Assembly (NCBI GenBank): GCA_964495385.1
Contig: CAZBVO010000022.1
Location: forward strand, 1 to 25,849
Length of the DNA: 25,849 nucleotides
Reading direction: 5' to 3'
DNA from: CAG-1138 sp964495385
GTDB lineage: Bacteria > Bacillota > Clostridia > Christensenellales > CAG-917
Below the pieces are notes generated by a model, which saw only the letters and a list, made by a program, of their open reading frames with translations, was not told where the DNA came from and ran no database searches. Position 1 is the first letter of the stretch. Every line of letters begins with the position of its first letter. Below are positions 7,324-16,000 of this stretch, in pieces. The position numbers and the translations under genes were made by a program.

Positions 7324-8949
7324 TTATTCGATTATTATCGCCGCCGAAGCGCATTTGCCCAGCTTGACGGAAGCGACGCCGTTTGCAACTTTCACTTCAC
7401 CCAAAACAGAGGTTATTTTTGCATTTGAAACGTCGAATTTTGCCGCAACGTACTCGTCCCGACACAGCTTTTGAAGGTCGAACTTTGCTTTTTTAGACAT
7501 ATTGGACTTGTTGAAAAACAAAATCGCCGTCCTGCCGCCCGAAAGCGGTTTGGCCAACACGTCGACACTGCCCCGTTTTACTCTTTTTGCCTGCTTGCAA
7601 AGCTCGTCTTGGTTGACGGCAATAAGCTGTTTGTCGGTTACTATGTCTTTTACGCTGTCGGGCATCGACCTCAAATCGTTGCCCAAAACAAGCGGAGCGT
7701 TCATAAAACACCAAGCCGCAAAGTGCGACACGTTTTGATTGTAAGTCAACTTGCCGTTTCCTACTTCCAACATGTCCGGATCGTTGAAGTGGCCTGCCGA
7801 AGAATGCTTGTAAAGCTTGACGTTTCTGGAATAAATCAGCCTTATCCACGGCCAAATCGGCCTAATATCCGGTGTCGTGCGCCACATATTGCCGGCGGTG
7901 TCGCCCCAAAGCCACGGCTTGCGGAAGCCCCATTCGCAAATGGAAAACAGTATCGGTTTTTTTGCATTTCCGCTTGTTTTTGCTTCGTTTTCGGCCGCTT
8001 CCACAAGGGCGGAAGCCATCCTGCGATACTGTAATGCGGCACTATCTATTGACGAAGATATAGGGTTGTAAAGCCTTATTTCGTTGATGCCCTGTTTCAA
8101 CGTAACCACCGTCTGAAATTTTGCGGTGTGCTGAAAGTGTTTTTGATCCGGAAATTCGATTTCGTGGGCAACGCCGTTTGTTTCGACAATTACAAATTTT
8201 TTGTACCGTCCGTGCTTTTTGATGTGCACCGTAACAACGTATTCGCCCTCATCGGGAACAAAAACGTTTTTGAAAACCATGCTGCCCTTGCCCGCATCGA
8301 GGCCGGAAACGTATCTTCCTCCGTCAAGCGCCCTGTCCGGCATAAACCGAGCAAGCCCTTCCAAAACGGCGTTTGAGCAAACGTATTTTTGTCCGTCGCT
8401 GCTGCCCTTAGGCGCAACCGTTATCGCCCACACCAACGGCGCGTACTGCGAAACGGGTTCGTTGTGGCAAAAATCGTATTTGAAATATTCGACGCCCCAG
8501 CGTGCAATCGTCTTTGCGTCGGCCCTTTCCCGACCGAGCGAAGCAGGCAAATCCTCACAGGTCAACGCCCCGTTGCTGCTGTAAATACCGAGCTTTAGGC
8601 CCATGGCGTTTACCTTGTCTGTAAGCGATGCGATGCCGTTGGGAAAAGTGGTCAAATCGCCCTGCAAATCACCGTTTTCGTCGCGCATGTTCGACTGCCA
8701 GCAGTCGTCCAAATTGACGTAGATATACCCTGCGTCGGCAAGACCTTTTTGCTTCATGGCCTCTGCCGTTTCGAGAATAAGTTTTTCGTCGATGTTGTTT
8801 CTAAAAGTGTTCCAGCTGGACCAGCCCATAAGCGGAGCTTTCCTTACGCCGTTGTCGTATTTTGTCAAATTCGGCACTTTTGCAACCGTTTTTGAACCGA
8901 TAAACATATTTTTCAGGTAGCACATCGGGCACATTCCGTTTCGTTTCAT
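7324..8949 (-). CDS. GH27-family alpha-galactosidase-like glycosidase with an inserted beta-domain
   Basis: The chosen start is ATG 8949, nine bases after AGAGGAG and seven bases past the tetR stop; a longer frame opens only with TTG at 8976 inside tetR. The protein has 541 residues. GH27 barrel landmarks are GWSSWNTF, NLDDCW, LGIYSS, KYDFC (nucleophile Asp159), ICEWG, WRTTPDI (Arg357 and acid/base Asp361, by analogy with Arg227/Asp231 of human alpha-galactosidase A) and HFNDPDML. Between nucleophile and acid/base there are 202 residues where about 60 are usual. The extra part (about 170-305) reads as a beta-rich, CBM-like module (ALDGGRYVSG...VFVPDEGEYVVTV...LKQGINEIRLYN). There is no signal peptide, so it is probably cytoplasmic. 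It cleaves terminal alpha-galactosyl or related sugars by family; the exact specificity is open. It is co-transcribed with tetR. Confidence 0.87.
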   Translation of the reverse strand: MKRNGMCPMCYLKNMFIGSKTVAKVPNLTKYDNGVRKAPLMGWSSWNTFRNNIDEKLILETAEAMKQKGLADAGYIYVNLDDCWQSNMRDENGDLQGDLTTFPNGIASLTDKVNAMGLKLGIYSSNGALTCEDLPASLGRERADAKTIARWGVEYFKYDFCHNEPVSQYAPLVWAITVAPKGSSDGQKYVCSNAVLEGLARFMPDRALDGGRYVSGLDAGKGSMVFKNVFVPDEGEYVVTVHIKKHGRYKKFVIVETNGVAHEIEFPDQKHFQHTAKFQTVVTLKQGINEIRLYNPISSSIDSAALQYRRMASALVEAAENEAKTSGNAKKPILFSICEWGFRKPWLWGDTAGNMWRTTPDIRPIWPWIRLIYSRNVKLYKHSSAGHFNDPDMLEVGNGKLTYNQNVSHFAAWCFMNAPLVLGNDLRSMPDSVKDIVTDKQLIAVNQDELCKQAKRVKRGSVDVLAKPLSGGRTAILFFNKSNMSKKAKFDLQKLCRDEYVAAKFDVSNAKITSVLGEVKVANGVASVKLGKCASAAIIIE

Positions 8950-8953
8950 TTTG

Positions 8954-9562
8954 CTAAGCTCCTCTGTTTTCGACAAGTCGAATCAAAAAATCGATGACAG
9001 TTTTGCGCATCACGTCGTAATCGAGATAGCGGTGATGATCAAAAACGTATTCGTGCGCAAACGACTGAACGAGATTCATTCCGAGGTGAATTTTTTCCAG
9101 CGGATTCAAAATATCGACGCCCACTTCTTTAAGCTTTTCGGCAAGCTTTAAGGTGATGTCGTCCTCAAGCGACAGAAATTTGTTGCCTATTTCCTCGTCG
9201 GCGCTTTGCAACGAGTGCAAAACTTCGTGCATCTTTGCGTTGGACTGGTGAATTTTGACGGCGCCGTCAACCAAATCGGTCATAAGTTTTTCGAAATCGC
9301 CCTCGGCCGCTTCGTCGAATATGGCAAATATCGGCCTGAACGTGTCGGAAACGTAAATGTCCAAAATGTCCAAAAGGATGTCCCGTTTGTCCCTGAAATA
9401 GCCGTAAACTATGCCTGTAGAAACGCCTGCGTCCTTTGCTATGTCCGCAGTCGTGGTGCTGTAATACCCTACCTCGGAAAACAGTTTGTAGCCCGAGCGG
9501 ATGATTTTGTTTTTCTTTTCGATAGCGCGCTTTTGTTGCGGCTCTCTGACTTCGCTTTTCAT
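8954..9562 (-). CDS. TetR/AcrR-family transcriptional regulator
   Basis: A 202-residue protein. ATG 9562 is preferred because GAGGTG lies five bases upstream; the longer frame to 9613 would begin inside the promoter. The N-terminal helix-turn-helix at about 36-56 (TTTADIAKDAGVSTGIVYGYF) is a clear TetR_N match, and the remainder is the usual variable all-helical ligand domain. The GH27 gene begins four bases after its stop, so the two form one transcript. Two repeated palindrome-like sites in the divergent intergenic region are candidate operators for autoregulation and for control of the feo genes. The ligand is unknown. Alternatively it senses a galactoside and controls only its own operon. 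Confidence 0.9.
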   Translation of the reverse strand: MKSEVREPQQKRAIEKKNKIIRSGYKLFSEVGYYSTTTADIAKDAGVSTGIVYGYFRDKRDILLDILDIYVSDTFRPIFAIFDEAAEGDFEKLMTDLVDGAVKIHQSNAKMHEVLHSLQSADEEIGNKFLSLEDDITLKLAEKLKEVGVDILNPLEKIHLGMNLVQSFAHEYVFDHHRYLDYDVMRKTVIDFLIRLVENRGA

Positions 9563-9584
9563 TGTTTCACCTCGTAGTATATAT

Positions 9585-9613
9585 ATTGTACAATAAAAAA
9601 ACCAAATTTGCAA
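9585..9613 (-). promoter_or_regulatory. Sigma-A promoter of the tetR-GH27 operon
   Basis: On the minus strand, TTGCAA (9613-9608), a 17-nt spacer and TACAAT (9590-9585). It lies 23 bases before the chosen tetR start. Confidence 0.7.
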
Positions 9614-9632
9614 TAAAATTTTTTCAAAAAAT

Positions 9633-9653
9633 ATGAAATTTGTTTCGCATTTT
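9633..9653. promoter_or_regulatory. Operator-like site 1 in the tetR-feo intergenic region
   Basis: A 21-bp site beginning ATGAAATTTGTTTC and ending CATTTT, 18 of 21 bases identical to site 2 at 9696-9716. It contains GAAA-N4-TTTC dyad symmetry. It sits just upstream of the feo -35 and about 20 bases upstream of the tetR -35. Confidence 0.5.
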
Positions 9654-9655
9654 GT

Positions 9656-9684
9656 TTGACAAACACAAAAGACAAGAATATAAT
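9656..9684 (+). promoter_or_regulatory. Consensus sigma-A promoter of the feo operon
   Basis: A perfect TTGACA (9656-9661), 17-nt spacer and perfect TATAAT (9679-9684), with a predicted start near 9691. Such a strong core promoter normally needs a repressor. The leader is only about 50 bases, too short for a riboswitch. Confidence 0.85.
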
Positions 9685-9695
9685 AAACGTGAAAA

Positions 9696-9716
9696 ATGAA
9701 ATAAGTTTCACATTTT
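9696..9716. promoter_or_regulatory. Operator-like site 2 over the feo transcription start
   Basis: Second copy of the 21-bp site, beginning ATGAAATAAGTTTC and ending CATTTT. It also forms GTGAAA (9689-9694) / TTTCAC (9706-9711) dyad symmetry. It covers the predicted start region, where a bound repressor would block transcription. The start-to-start distance from site 1 is 63 bp, six helical turns. Confidence 0.5.
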
Positions 9717-9740
9717 CATCATCGGGAGGATATTCGGAAC

Positions 9741-9959
9741 ATGCCTATAGTACTTGCGCCGACAAACGTCGAGCTTAAAATAATCAAAATAGCAGCGGAC
9801 GAAAAAATCAAACGTCACCTCGAAAACCTTGGCATTTTGGCCGACGGCACCATTTCGGTGCTTAGTTCGTCGGGCGGAACCGTGGTTTGCAAGGTAAAGG
9901 ACGGACGAGTTGCGTTAGACAGCAATTTGTCAACCAAAATTTTTGTAACCGTCGCATAA
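9741..9959 (+). CDS. feoA: FeoA-like small protein (first of two)
   Basis: A 72-residue protein with the SH3-like FeoA fold pattern (a helix KIKRHLENLGILADGTISVLSS followed by strands). Start ATG 9741, with GGGAGGA ten bases upstream. It is first in the feo operon. FeoA proteins are cytosolic partners of the FeoB ferrous iron transporter. It is more divergent than the second copy: it lacks the RRRL..MGI..G signature in its usual form. It may interact with FeoB or the second FeoA; its distinct role is unknown. Confidence 0.8.
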   Translation: MPIVLAPTNVELKIIKIAADEKIKRHLENLGILADGTISVLSSSGGTVVCKVKDGRVALDSNLSTKIFVTVA

Positions 9960-9971
9960 AATCGGCACTAA

Positions 9972-9988
9972 CTCCGACGCTGTCGGAG
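9972..9988 (+). other. Intercistronic hairpin between the two feoA genes
   Basis: CTCCGAC-GCT-GTCGGAG is a perfect 7-bp stem with no T tract after it, so it is more likely an mRNA stabiliser or processing element than a terminator. Confidence 0.5.
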
Positions 9989-10015
9989 ATTTCATAAACT
10001 TAAGGAGGCACAAAC

Positions 10016-10249
10016 ATGACAAAAACATTGGACGCTTTTGAAATCGGCGAACGCGGCATAGTTAAAGCCGTCGCCGGCGAAGGAAGAATCAGAAGACGTC
10101 TTTTCGACATGGGCATCACCCCGGGCGTCGAAGTCTACATGCGCAAAAGAGCGCCTTTAGGAGATCCTATCGAAATCACCCTCAGGGGCTATGAGTTGAC
10201 ACTCAGAAAAAGCGAAGCGGCATGCATAACCACGGAGGTGATTAAGTAA
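10016..10249 (+). CDS. feoA: FeoA ferrous iron transport accessory protein (second of two)
   Basis: A 77-residue classic FeoA: the helix GRIRRRLFDMGITPGVEVYM precedes the strands LGDPIEITLRGYELTLRKSEA. Start ATG 10016 with AAGGAGG eight bases upstream. Its stop overlaps the feoB start (TAATG), so translation of the two is probably coupled. It is thought to modulate the FeoB G domain or channel. Confidence 0.92.
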   Translation: MTKTLDAFEIGERGIVKAVAGEGRIRRRLFDMGITPGVEVYMRKRAPLGDPIEITLRGYELTLRKSEAACITTEVIK

Positions 10250-12684
10250 TGAAAAGATTTGCTTTGGCCGGCAACCCTAACTGCGGCAAAACCACCCTTT
10301 TTAACGGTCTCACCGGTTCGACGGCTCACGTCGGAAACTGGCCGGGCGTAACCGTCGACAAACGCGAAGGCACCTACAAAAAACTTAGCGAGCCTATTTC
10401 CGTCGTCGACTTGCCGGGCATCTATTCTTTAAGCCCGTACACCCCGGAAGAAGTTATTGCCAGAAACTACATACTCGACGAAAAACCCGACTGCGTCATA
10501 AACATCGTCGACGCAACCAACCTCGAAAGAAACCTGTTCCTTTCCACTCAAATTATGGAAATGGACGTTCCGATGGTTATTGCTTTGAACATGATCGACG
10601 CCGTGCAACAAGCAGGTGACGAAATCAACGAAAAAGAACTTGAAAAACGTTTGGGCGTTCCGGTAGTGAAAATTTCCGCACTCAGAAATCAGGGACTCGA
10701 CCAACTTATGGAACGCGCCTACTCTGCTTGCGAAAAAGGTCGCGCCGGCAAAACCGTTTTGGAAGAAACGGCCGTTGCCCATCTTATCAAAGACGTTACC
10801 ATAGCTTTAAAAGGTCAAAACATACAAAACCCGCTGTTCCACGCAGTCAAGCTGGTTGAGGGCGACGAAATCGAAGTGCAAATGCACAAATCGGCCGTCG
10901 ATATGGTTGAAGAATTTAAAACCACTCACAGCGACGAACTGTTCGGAACCGACTACGAAGCCCTTGTGGCGGACGCAAGATACAAATATATTTCCAAACA
11001 CTTCTCGGCCGTTTTCAAACGCAAAAACAACGACCGCTTGAAGATGTCCAAATCGGACAAAGCCGACAAAGTGCTTACGCATAAAGTTTGGGGTATACCT
11101 ATCTTCCTTGTAGTGCTGTTCCTCATTTTCCACCTGACTTTCTCGGAAAACTTCTTGTTCCTCAACGGTTTTACCGAAAGTCAAAACTGGATGCCTTCGC
11201 TGTCTGAAAACGAAACGTTTTTGCAAAAAGACGAAAACGGAAACATCCTTTATCAAACGGACGAAGAAGGCAATGTCGTTTACGAATTGGACGACGACAA
11301 CAATTTGGTTTTGGACGAAAACGGCGAACCTATTCCTGTTCCGGAAGGCCTTACCTACGGCGCAAGATGGCTTGCAACGGTATATGACGGCACCATTTAC
11401 AGCCCGGGCGTTATCATAAACAACGTCTGGAACGATATGATTGTCGGCGAACTTGCAGGGCTTTTGCAGGGCGCAATCGAAAACAGCGACATGTCCGATT
11501 GGGCGATAGGCCTTTTGAACAACGGTATCATCGACGGTCTTACTGCGGTTCTGTCGTTCCTGCCGCAAATTTTAGTACTGTTCTTGTTCTTCTCTCTTCT
11601 CGAAGACAGCGGATACATGGCCCGTATCGCATTCATTCTGGACAGGATGTTCCGCAAATTCGGACTTTCAGGCAGAGCTTTTATGCCGATGATCATGGGA
11701 TTCGGTTGCTCGGTGCCTGCAATGATAAACACTCGTACGCTTGCCGACGATAAAGAACGCACCGCAACGATTCGTGTTATTCCGTTCTTCAGCTGCGGAG
11801 CAAAACTGCCTATTCTGACCGCCGTTGCCGGCGCAATAGTTTCGGGCATGGGCGTCGGAAACGCCGACCTTATCACCTACGGAATGTACCTTTTGGGCAT
11901 AGTGGTTGCAATTGTCAGCGTGCTTTTGATGCGCAGCACCAGCCTCAAGGGCGAAACCCCTCCGTTTATTATGGAATTGCCTGCTTATCACGCACCGCAA
12001 TTTAAGGGCTTGATGATTCACCTTTGGGACAAAGCAAAGCACTTCATTAAAAAAGCATTCACCATTATCGTCGCATCCACCATCGTTATTTGGGTGTTGA
12101 CACACTTCAGCTTCAGCTGGAAATTCCTTGCCGACGAAGAAATCAACAACAGCATTCTGGCACAACTTTCGATGTTGATTCAGCCGCTTTTGACTCCGCT
12201 CGGTTTCGGAAGTCAGCTTGGCGAATACGGTTGGGTATTCGTGCTGGCGGCAGTAACCGGCCTTATCGCAAAAGAAAACGTAATCGCAACGTTTGCTACT
12301 CTTGCGGCATGCCTGACCGCCGCAATCCCGTCCCTCGGCGGATTTAACCTCGACGCCGAAAGCGGAATCCCGGCAGTAACGGCAATGATTCAGGCAACGG
12401 GCATCGGAATTCCGGGACTCATCGCCTTCATCGCTTTCAACATGACAACCATCCCTTGCTTCGCCGCAGTCGGCACCGCAAAAGGCGAACTCGGAAGCAA
12501 GTCGAACTATCAACACACTCTGCTGTTCTGGCTCATCTCCAGCTACATCGTTGCCGCAATCGTTTACACCATAGGTTCTTGGTGGTGGACGGCGTTTATT
12601 TGGGCCGCGGTTGCAGCGATTACGGTTGCGCTTATAGTGTACAACAACAAATACGGCATCAAAAATCTTTTTAAGAAAAACTAA
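10249..12684 (+). CDS. feoB: FeoB ferrous iron transporter with an acidic external insert
   Basis: An 811-residue Fe2+ importer in the cytoplasmic membrane. The N-terminal G domain has G1 GNPNCGKTT (8-16), G3 DLPG (54-57), G4 NMID (114-117) and G5 SAL (143-145). Transmembrane gate motifs are present twice, GFGCSVPAMINTRTL and FFSCGAKLPIL. Start ATG 10249 overlaps the feoA stop, with GGAGGTG eight bases upstream. The protein is longer than most FeoBs. After the first membrane segment the outside loop holds an acidic repetitive stretch at about 324-366 with tandem DENGN.. / DEEGNVVY / DDDNNLV / DENGEP motifs. The rest looks complete and functional. Confidence 0.96.
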   Translation: MKRFALAGNPNCGKTTLFNGLTGSTAHVGNWPGVTVDKREGTYKKLSEPISVVDLPGIYSLSPYTPEEVIARNYILDEKPDCVINIVDATNLERNLFLSTQIMEMDVPMVIALNMIDAVQQAGDEINEKELEKRLGVPVVKISALRNQGLDQLMERAYSACEKGRAGKTVLEETAVAHLIKDVTIALKGQNIQNPLFHAVKLVEGDEIEVQMHKSAVDMVEEFKTTHSDELFGTDYEALVADARYKYISKHFSAVFKRKNNDRLKMSKSDKADKVLTHKVWGIPIFLVVLFLIFHLTFSENFLFLNGFTESQNWMPSLSENETFLQKDENGNILYQTDEEGNVVYELDDDNNLVLDENGEPIPVPEGLTYGARWLATVYDGTIYSPGVIINNVWNDMIVGELAGLLQGAIENSDMSDWAIGLLNNGIIDGLTAVLSFLPQILVLFLFFSLLEDSGYMARIAFILDRMFRKFGLSGRAFMPMIMGFGCSVPAMINTRTLADDKERTATIRVIPFFSCGAKLPILTAVAGAIVSGMGVGNADLITYGMYLLGIVVAIVSVLLMRSTSLKGETPPFIMELPAYHAPQFKGLMIHLWDKAKHFIKKAFTIIVASTIVIWVLTHFSFSWKFLADEEINNSILAQLSMLIQPLLTPLGFGSQLGEYGWVFVLAAVTGLIAKENVIATFATLAACLTAAIPSLGGFNLDAESGIPAVTAMIQATGIGIPGLIAFIAFNMTTIPCFAAVGTAKGELGSKSNYQHTLLFWLISSYIVAAIVYTIGSWWWTAFIWAAVAAITVALIVYNNKYGIKNLFKKN

Positions 12685-12711
12685 GTCGGCCACGGCCGCA
12701 AGGAGGATAAA

Positions 12712-12912
12712 ATGATTGGAGAAATTTTACTTATCGTTGCATGCGTAGCACTTGTTGCCGGCGTGTCGATAACCTCCGTCGTCAAAAAGAAAAAAGGGAA
12801 AGGCTCCTGTTGCGGGTGCAGCGGATGTCCGCACGCAGGTCTGTGCGGCAAATCGGGCGACGAATGCTCCTGTGGCACCGAGGCTCGAAACAGCGCCGAA
12901 TCCCACGGCTAA
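12712..12912 (+). CDS. FeoB-associated Cys-rich membrane protein
   Basis: A 66-residue protein with one N-terminal membrane helix (IGEILLIVACVALVAGVSI), a Lys-rich stop-transfer segment and a Cys-rich tail (CCGCSGCPHAGLC, then CSC). This is the pattern of the small proteins that follow feoB in many Bacillota. RBS AGGAGG, six bases before ATG. It closes the feo operon, 27 bases after feoB. A metal-handling or FeoB-partner role is assumed from context; its mechanism is not established. Confidence 0.88.
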   Translation: MIGEILLIVACVALVAGVSITSVVKKKKGKGSCCGCSGCPHAGLCGKSGDECSCGTEARNSAESHG

Positions 12913-12935
12913 ACTTACCAAATATCCATCCCAAC

Positions 12936-12971
12936 AAAGCGGACGTTCCATAAAGGGGCGTCTGCTTTTTT
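12936..12971 (+). terminator. Intrinsic terminator of the feo operon
   Basis: A 14-bp stem with wobble pairs (12936-12949 with 12955-12968), loop ATAAA, followed by a T tract. Confidence 0.8.
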
Positions 12972-13011
12972 GTCGAAAGACAAAATATTGCCCACTTCTT
13001 TGCTCTATAAG

Positions 13012-13041
13012 TTGCAAAAATTTGTTTTGGCGTGCTATAAT
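13012..13041 (+). promoter_or_regulatory. Sigma-A promoter of the double-phosphoesterase gene
   Basis: TTGCAA (13012-13017), an 18-nt spacer and a perfect TATAAT (13036-13041). TAAGGAG lies close to the start codon at 13073. Confidence 0.7.
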
Positions 13042-13072
13042 AAGCTTACCAAATTATGTATAAGGAGTAATT

Positions 13073-16000
13073 ATGACCACATTGCAAAAACGTTCACGTT
13101 TTATTACCGGCATCATGGCCGTTATGGTGATTTTGCTTGTAGGCTCGGTGGGAGTTGCTTCCGTTCCGGCGATGGCCGAACAAACAACCACCTCTTACAA
13201 AATAGCGCACGTAACGGATATGCACGTTTTTATCGAAGAATATGCCAACATCTACTCGCAGGCATACGTCAACGAGCAGAAAGGCAGCAAACTTCTTGAG
13301 GAAACTCAGCTGGCCTCCGAAGTTGCCTTCAACGAAATTATGTCGATGGACGAGCCGCCTATGTATATTTTTATCACCGGCGACCTTACCAGCGACGGCG
13401 AATTGGCAAACCACGAATGGGTTTCGGCATTCCTTAAAGACGTTACCGCCAAAATGAGGGCGAAACCGGGCTACGAAGGTTTCCAAATTTTTGTCATTCC
13501 GGGCAACCACGACCTCTACAACAAAAACGCCCAAACATTTATGCCGACGGCAGAAGAAATCGAAGCTTGCACTTCCTATGAGGAGCTTGAAAATCTTCTC
13601 AGGGACTTCGGAGGAGCATCCGTAGTTTCGGCAACAGCATCGGACTTCTTTAGGCTTTATTCCGATTTCGGCTACTGCGATTGCGCCGGCAGAAAGAACG
13701 GCGTTCACGACGACGGTTGCGGCATGGCCGACGGTTGCACCCTTGAATTCTTCTACGAAAGCGACTATTGGTACGGCGGACACGGCATCAGCCGCGCCGA
13801 CGTCGAACCGGTGGACGGAACGGAAATTCCGGAAGACGTTCAGAGCGCATACGAAGACAGCAAAAACTTCGCTCTTATTCAGGCCTATGCCAAACTTTGC
13901 AGCTTAAGCTATATCGCCCGCATCGAAAACATGACCGTTTTGGGCCTTAATGCCGACAGCAGAGATTACGACACGGGCTTTGTTAAGGACCTTGAAAAAG
14001 GCAAAGCAACGGTTGCCGAAATCGCAAACCGCGGCTGGCACGAAACCACCGGCGCTTACCTTTCGGACGAATGCCTCACCTGGGCGGTGGAAAGCCTTAA
14101 AGAGGACGTAAACCAAAACCGTGCAATCTTTACGCTCGGCCACGCAAACTTCGTCCCTCACTTCACCATGGAAGACGAAATCATCAGTCTGTTTGTTTAC
14201 GACAACTGGGAAGAAGCCACCTACACTCTTGCCGATGCAGGCATCCGCTACGGCTTCACCGGTCACCAACACGCCAACGATCAGGTTGACTACGTTTCGC
14301 AAAACGGCAACGTGTTTTACGATTTCGAAACGGGCAGCCTTATAAGTCTCGGCAGCGCTTACAGAATGATCGAATACACCCAAACCGTGTCCGGAAACAG
14401 AGTTGTCGAAAACATCCAAACCGAACTTTGCTTCCTCACCGATTCTTCCACTCCGAACACCTACACCTATTCCCGTCCGGAGCTTTACAACGAGGAAGGA
14501 ACCTTCGGCGTTAAAATGACCGAAGCCGTTGTTAAGGACACAAACGGCACCCCGATTTCGGTCGGCGACTACCTTGTTTTGGTCAACGAAGACATGCTCG
14601 GCTCCGTCGAGAGCGGAATGCTGGGTGCAATCATAAACGACAGTTTATACGACACCTTAAAAGGTTTAACTGCAAGTATGGGCAGTATGCCGTACACCGC
14701 AGCACTTTTGGACGGCCTTATCGGCGGCCTGTGCGACCTTGATTTTTACAAATTTATCCCTAACGAAGACGGCTGGTTCTCCCTGTCGACAAAGCCTGAA
14801 AAGGACTACGACCTCGTAACTTTTGCTATCGACGCACTCAACTGGGTTCTCTCCTACGACTTCAGCTACGGCGAAGTTGACGGAGGCTATACTCTTTCCG
14901 ACGGATACATGGACGTTTACGGCGCGCACCTCAACGGTACGGGCACAACGGAAATTCCGCAACAGCTCAAACCGCTTTTGACCGCACTCGACAACGGCGA
15001 ATTTGTAAAATGGCTTATCGACTTTTTGTGCGATGCGCTTGTTCCGCAACTGCAACTCGTGTTTGACGCACCTATCCGCATCTTAGCGACCTCGGCCGAA
15101 CTCGGCGAAGGCGAAGGCTTTGACCTTGTGTCGGCAAGACAGGTTGCGGCCTCCGGTGCAATTGACGGCATCGTCAAGAGCTTGCTGGACAAAACCCTTT
15201 TCAAAACCGTCGACACCAAAGGATATTACTCTCTTAACGGCATCCTTGCAGACCTTACCGCCTTCTTAAAATCCGACGACCTCGAAGGCACGATCAACAC
15301 TCTGCTCGGAGCACTCGGCGGAGGTTCGGCCGACGGCATAACCGGACTTATCCCGACCGTTCTCGAATATTTGCAAATGTACCTCGACGGAGGATGCGAC
15401 CTCGGCAAAACTTTGGACGATGCGCTTATCGACAAATACGTCACCGATTCCTTCTGCCGCAACATCGGCGGCTACGGCAAGAGCATTTTGGAAAGCTTTG
15501 TCGTAGACACCACCTACGATCACGCATACGTTGACGCAAGCGCAACCAATTTGTTTAAGGCGCGCGGCGAAAAATACACCGTAACTTCCGAGGGCTTGTT
15601 TAACGGCAACACCTATGACAGCGACTTTGCAGTAGAAGTTACCCCGACCACCGAAAACGGCCTCAAACCGAGCCGCATAAGCCTCAGCTTCGGCAACAAC
15701 GTTTACACCGACCGCAACTTTAAGTGGTTCACCGCAATTCAGGTTGACATTACAAACCGCGCCGACACGCCGGACAGCTACATCCGTTACGGAACCTCCT
15801 CCGACCTGTCGAACGCGACAAGCATCAAGGCTCAGGCGGAAAACGTTTTGGAAGAAATTCCGACCATCGACCTCGGCATCCTTTATCTCAACATGAACTA
15901 TGCCGTAAAAACTTACAACCGCTACACCGTTTCGCTGACCGGCTTGGAAGAAGGCAACACCTATTACTATCAGGTAGGCAGCGACAAATACGGCTGGTCG

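Noticed and set aside
7750..7800. NDPDML motif as the GH27 catalytic acid
   Set aside because: By comparison with human alpha-galactosidase A, the acid/base is the Asp in WRTTPDI; NDPDML is a conserved structural motif downstream.
8949..8976. Longer start for the GH27 gene at TTG 8976
   Set aside because: It lies inside tetR, lacks a ribosome binding site, and ATG 8949 has AGAGGAG at good spacing.
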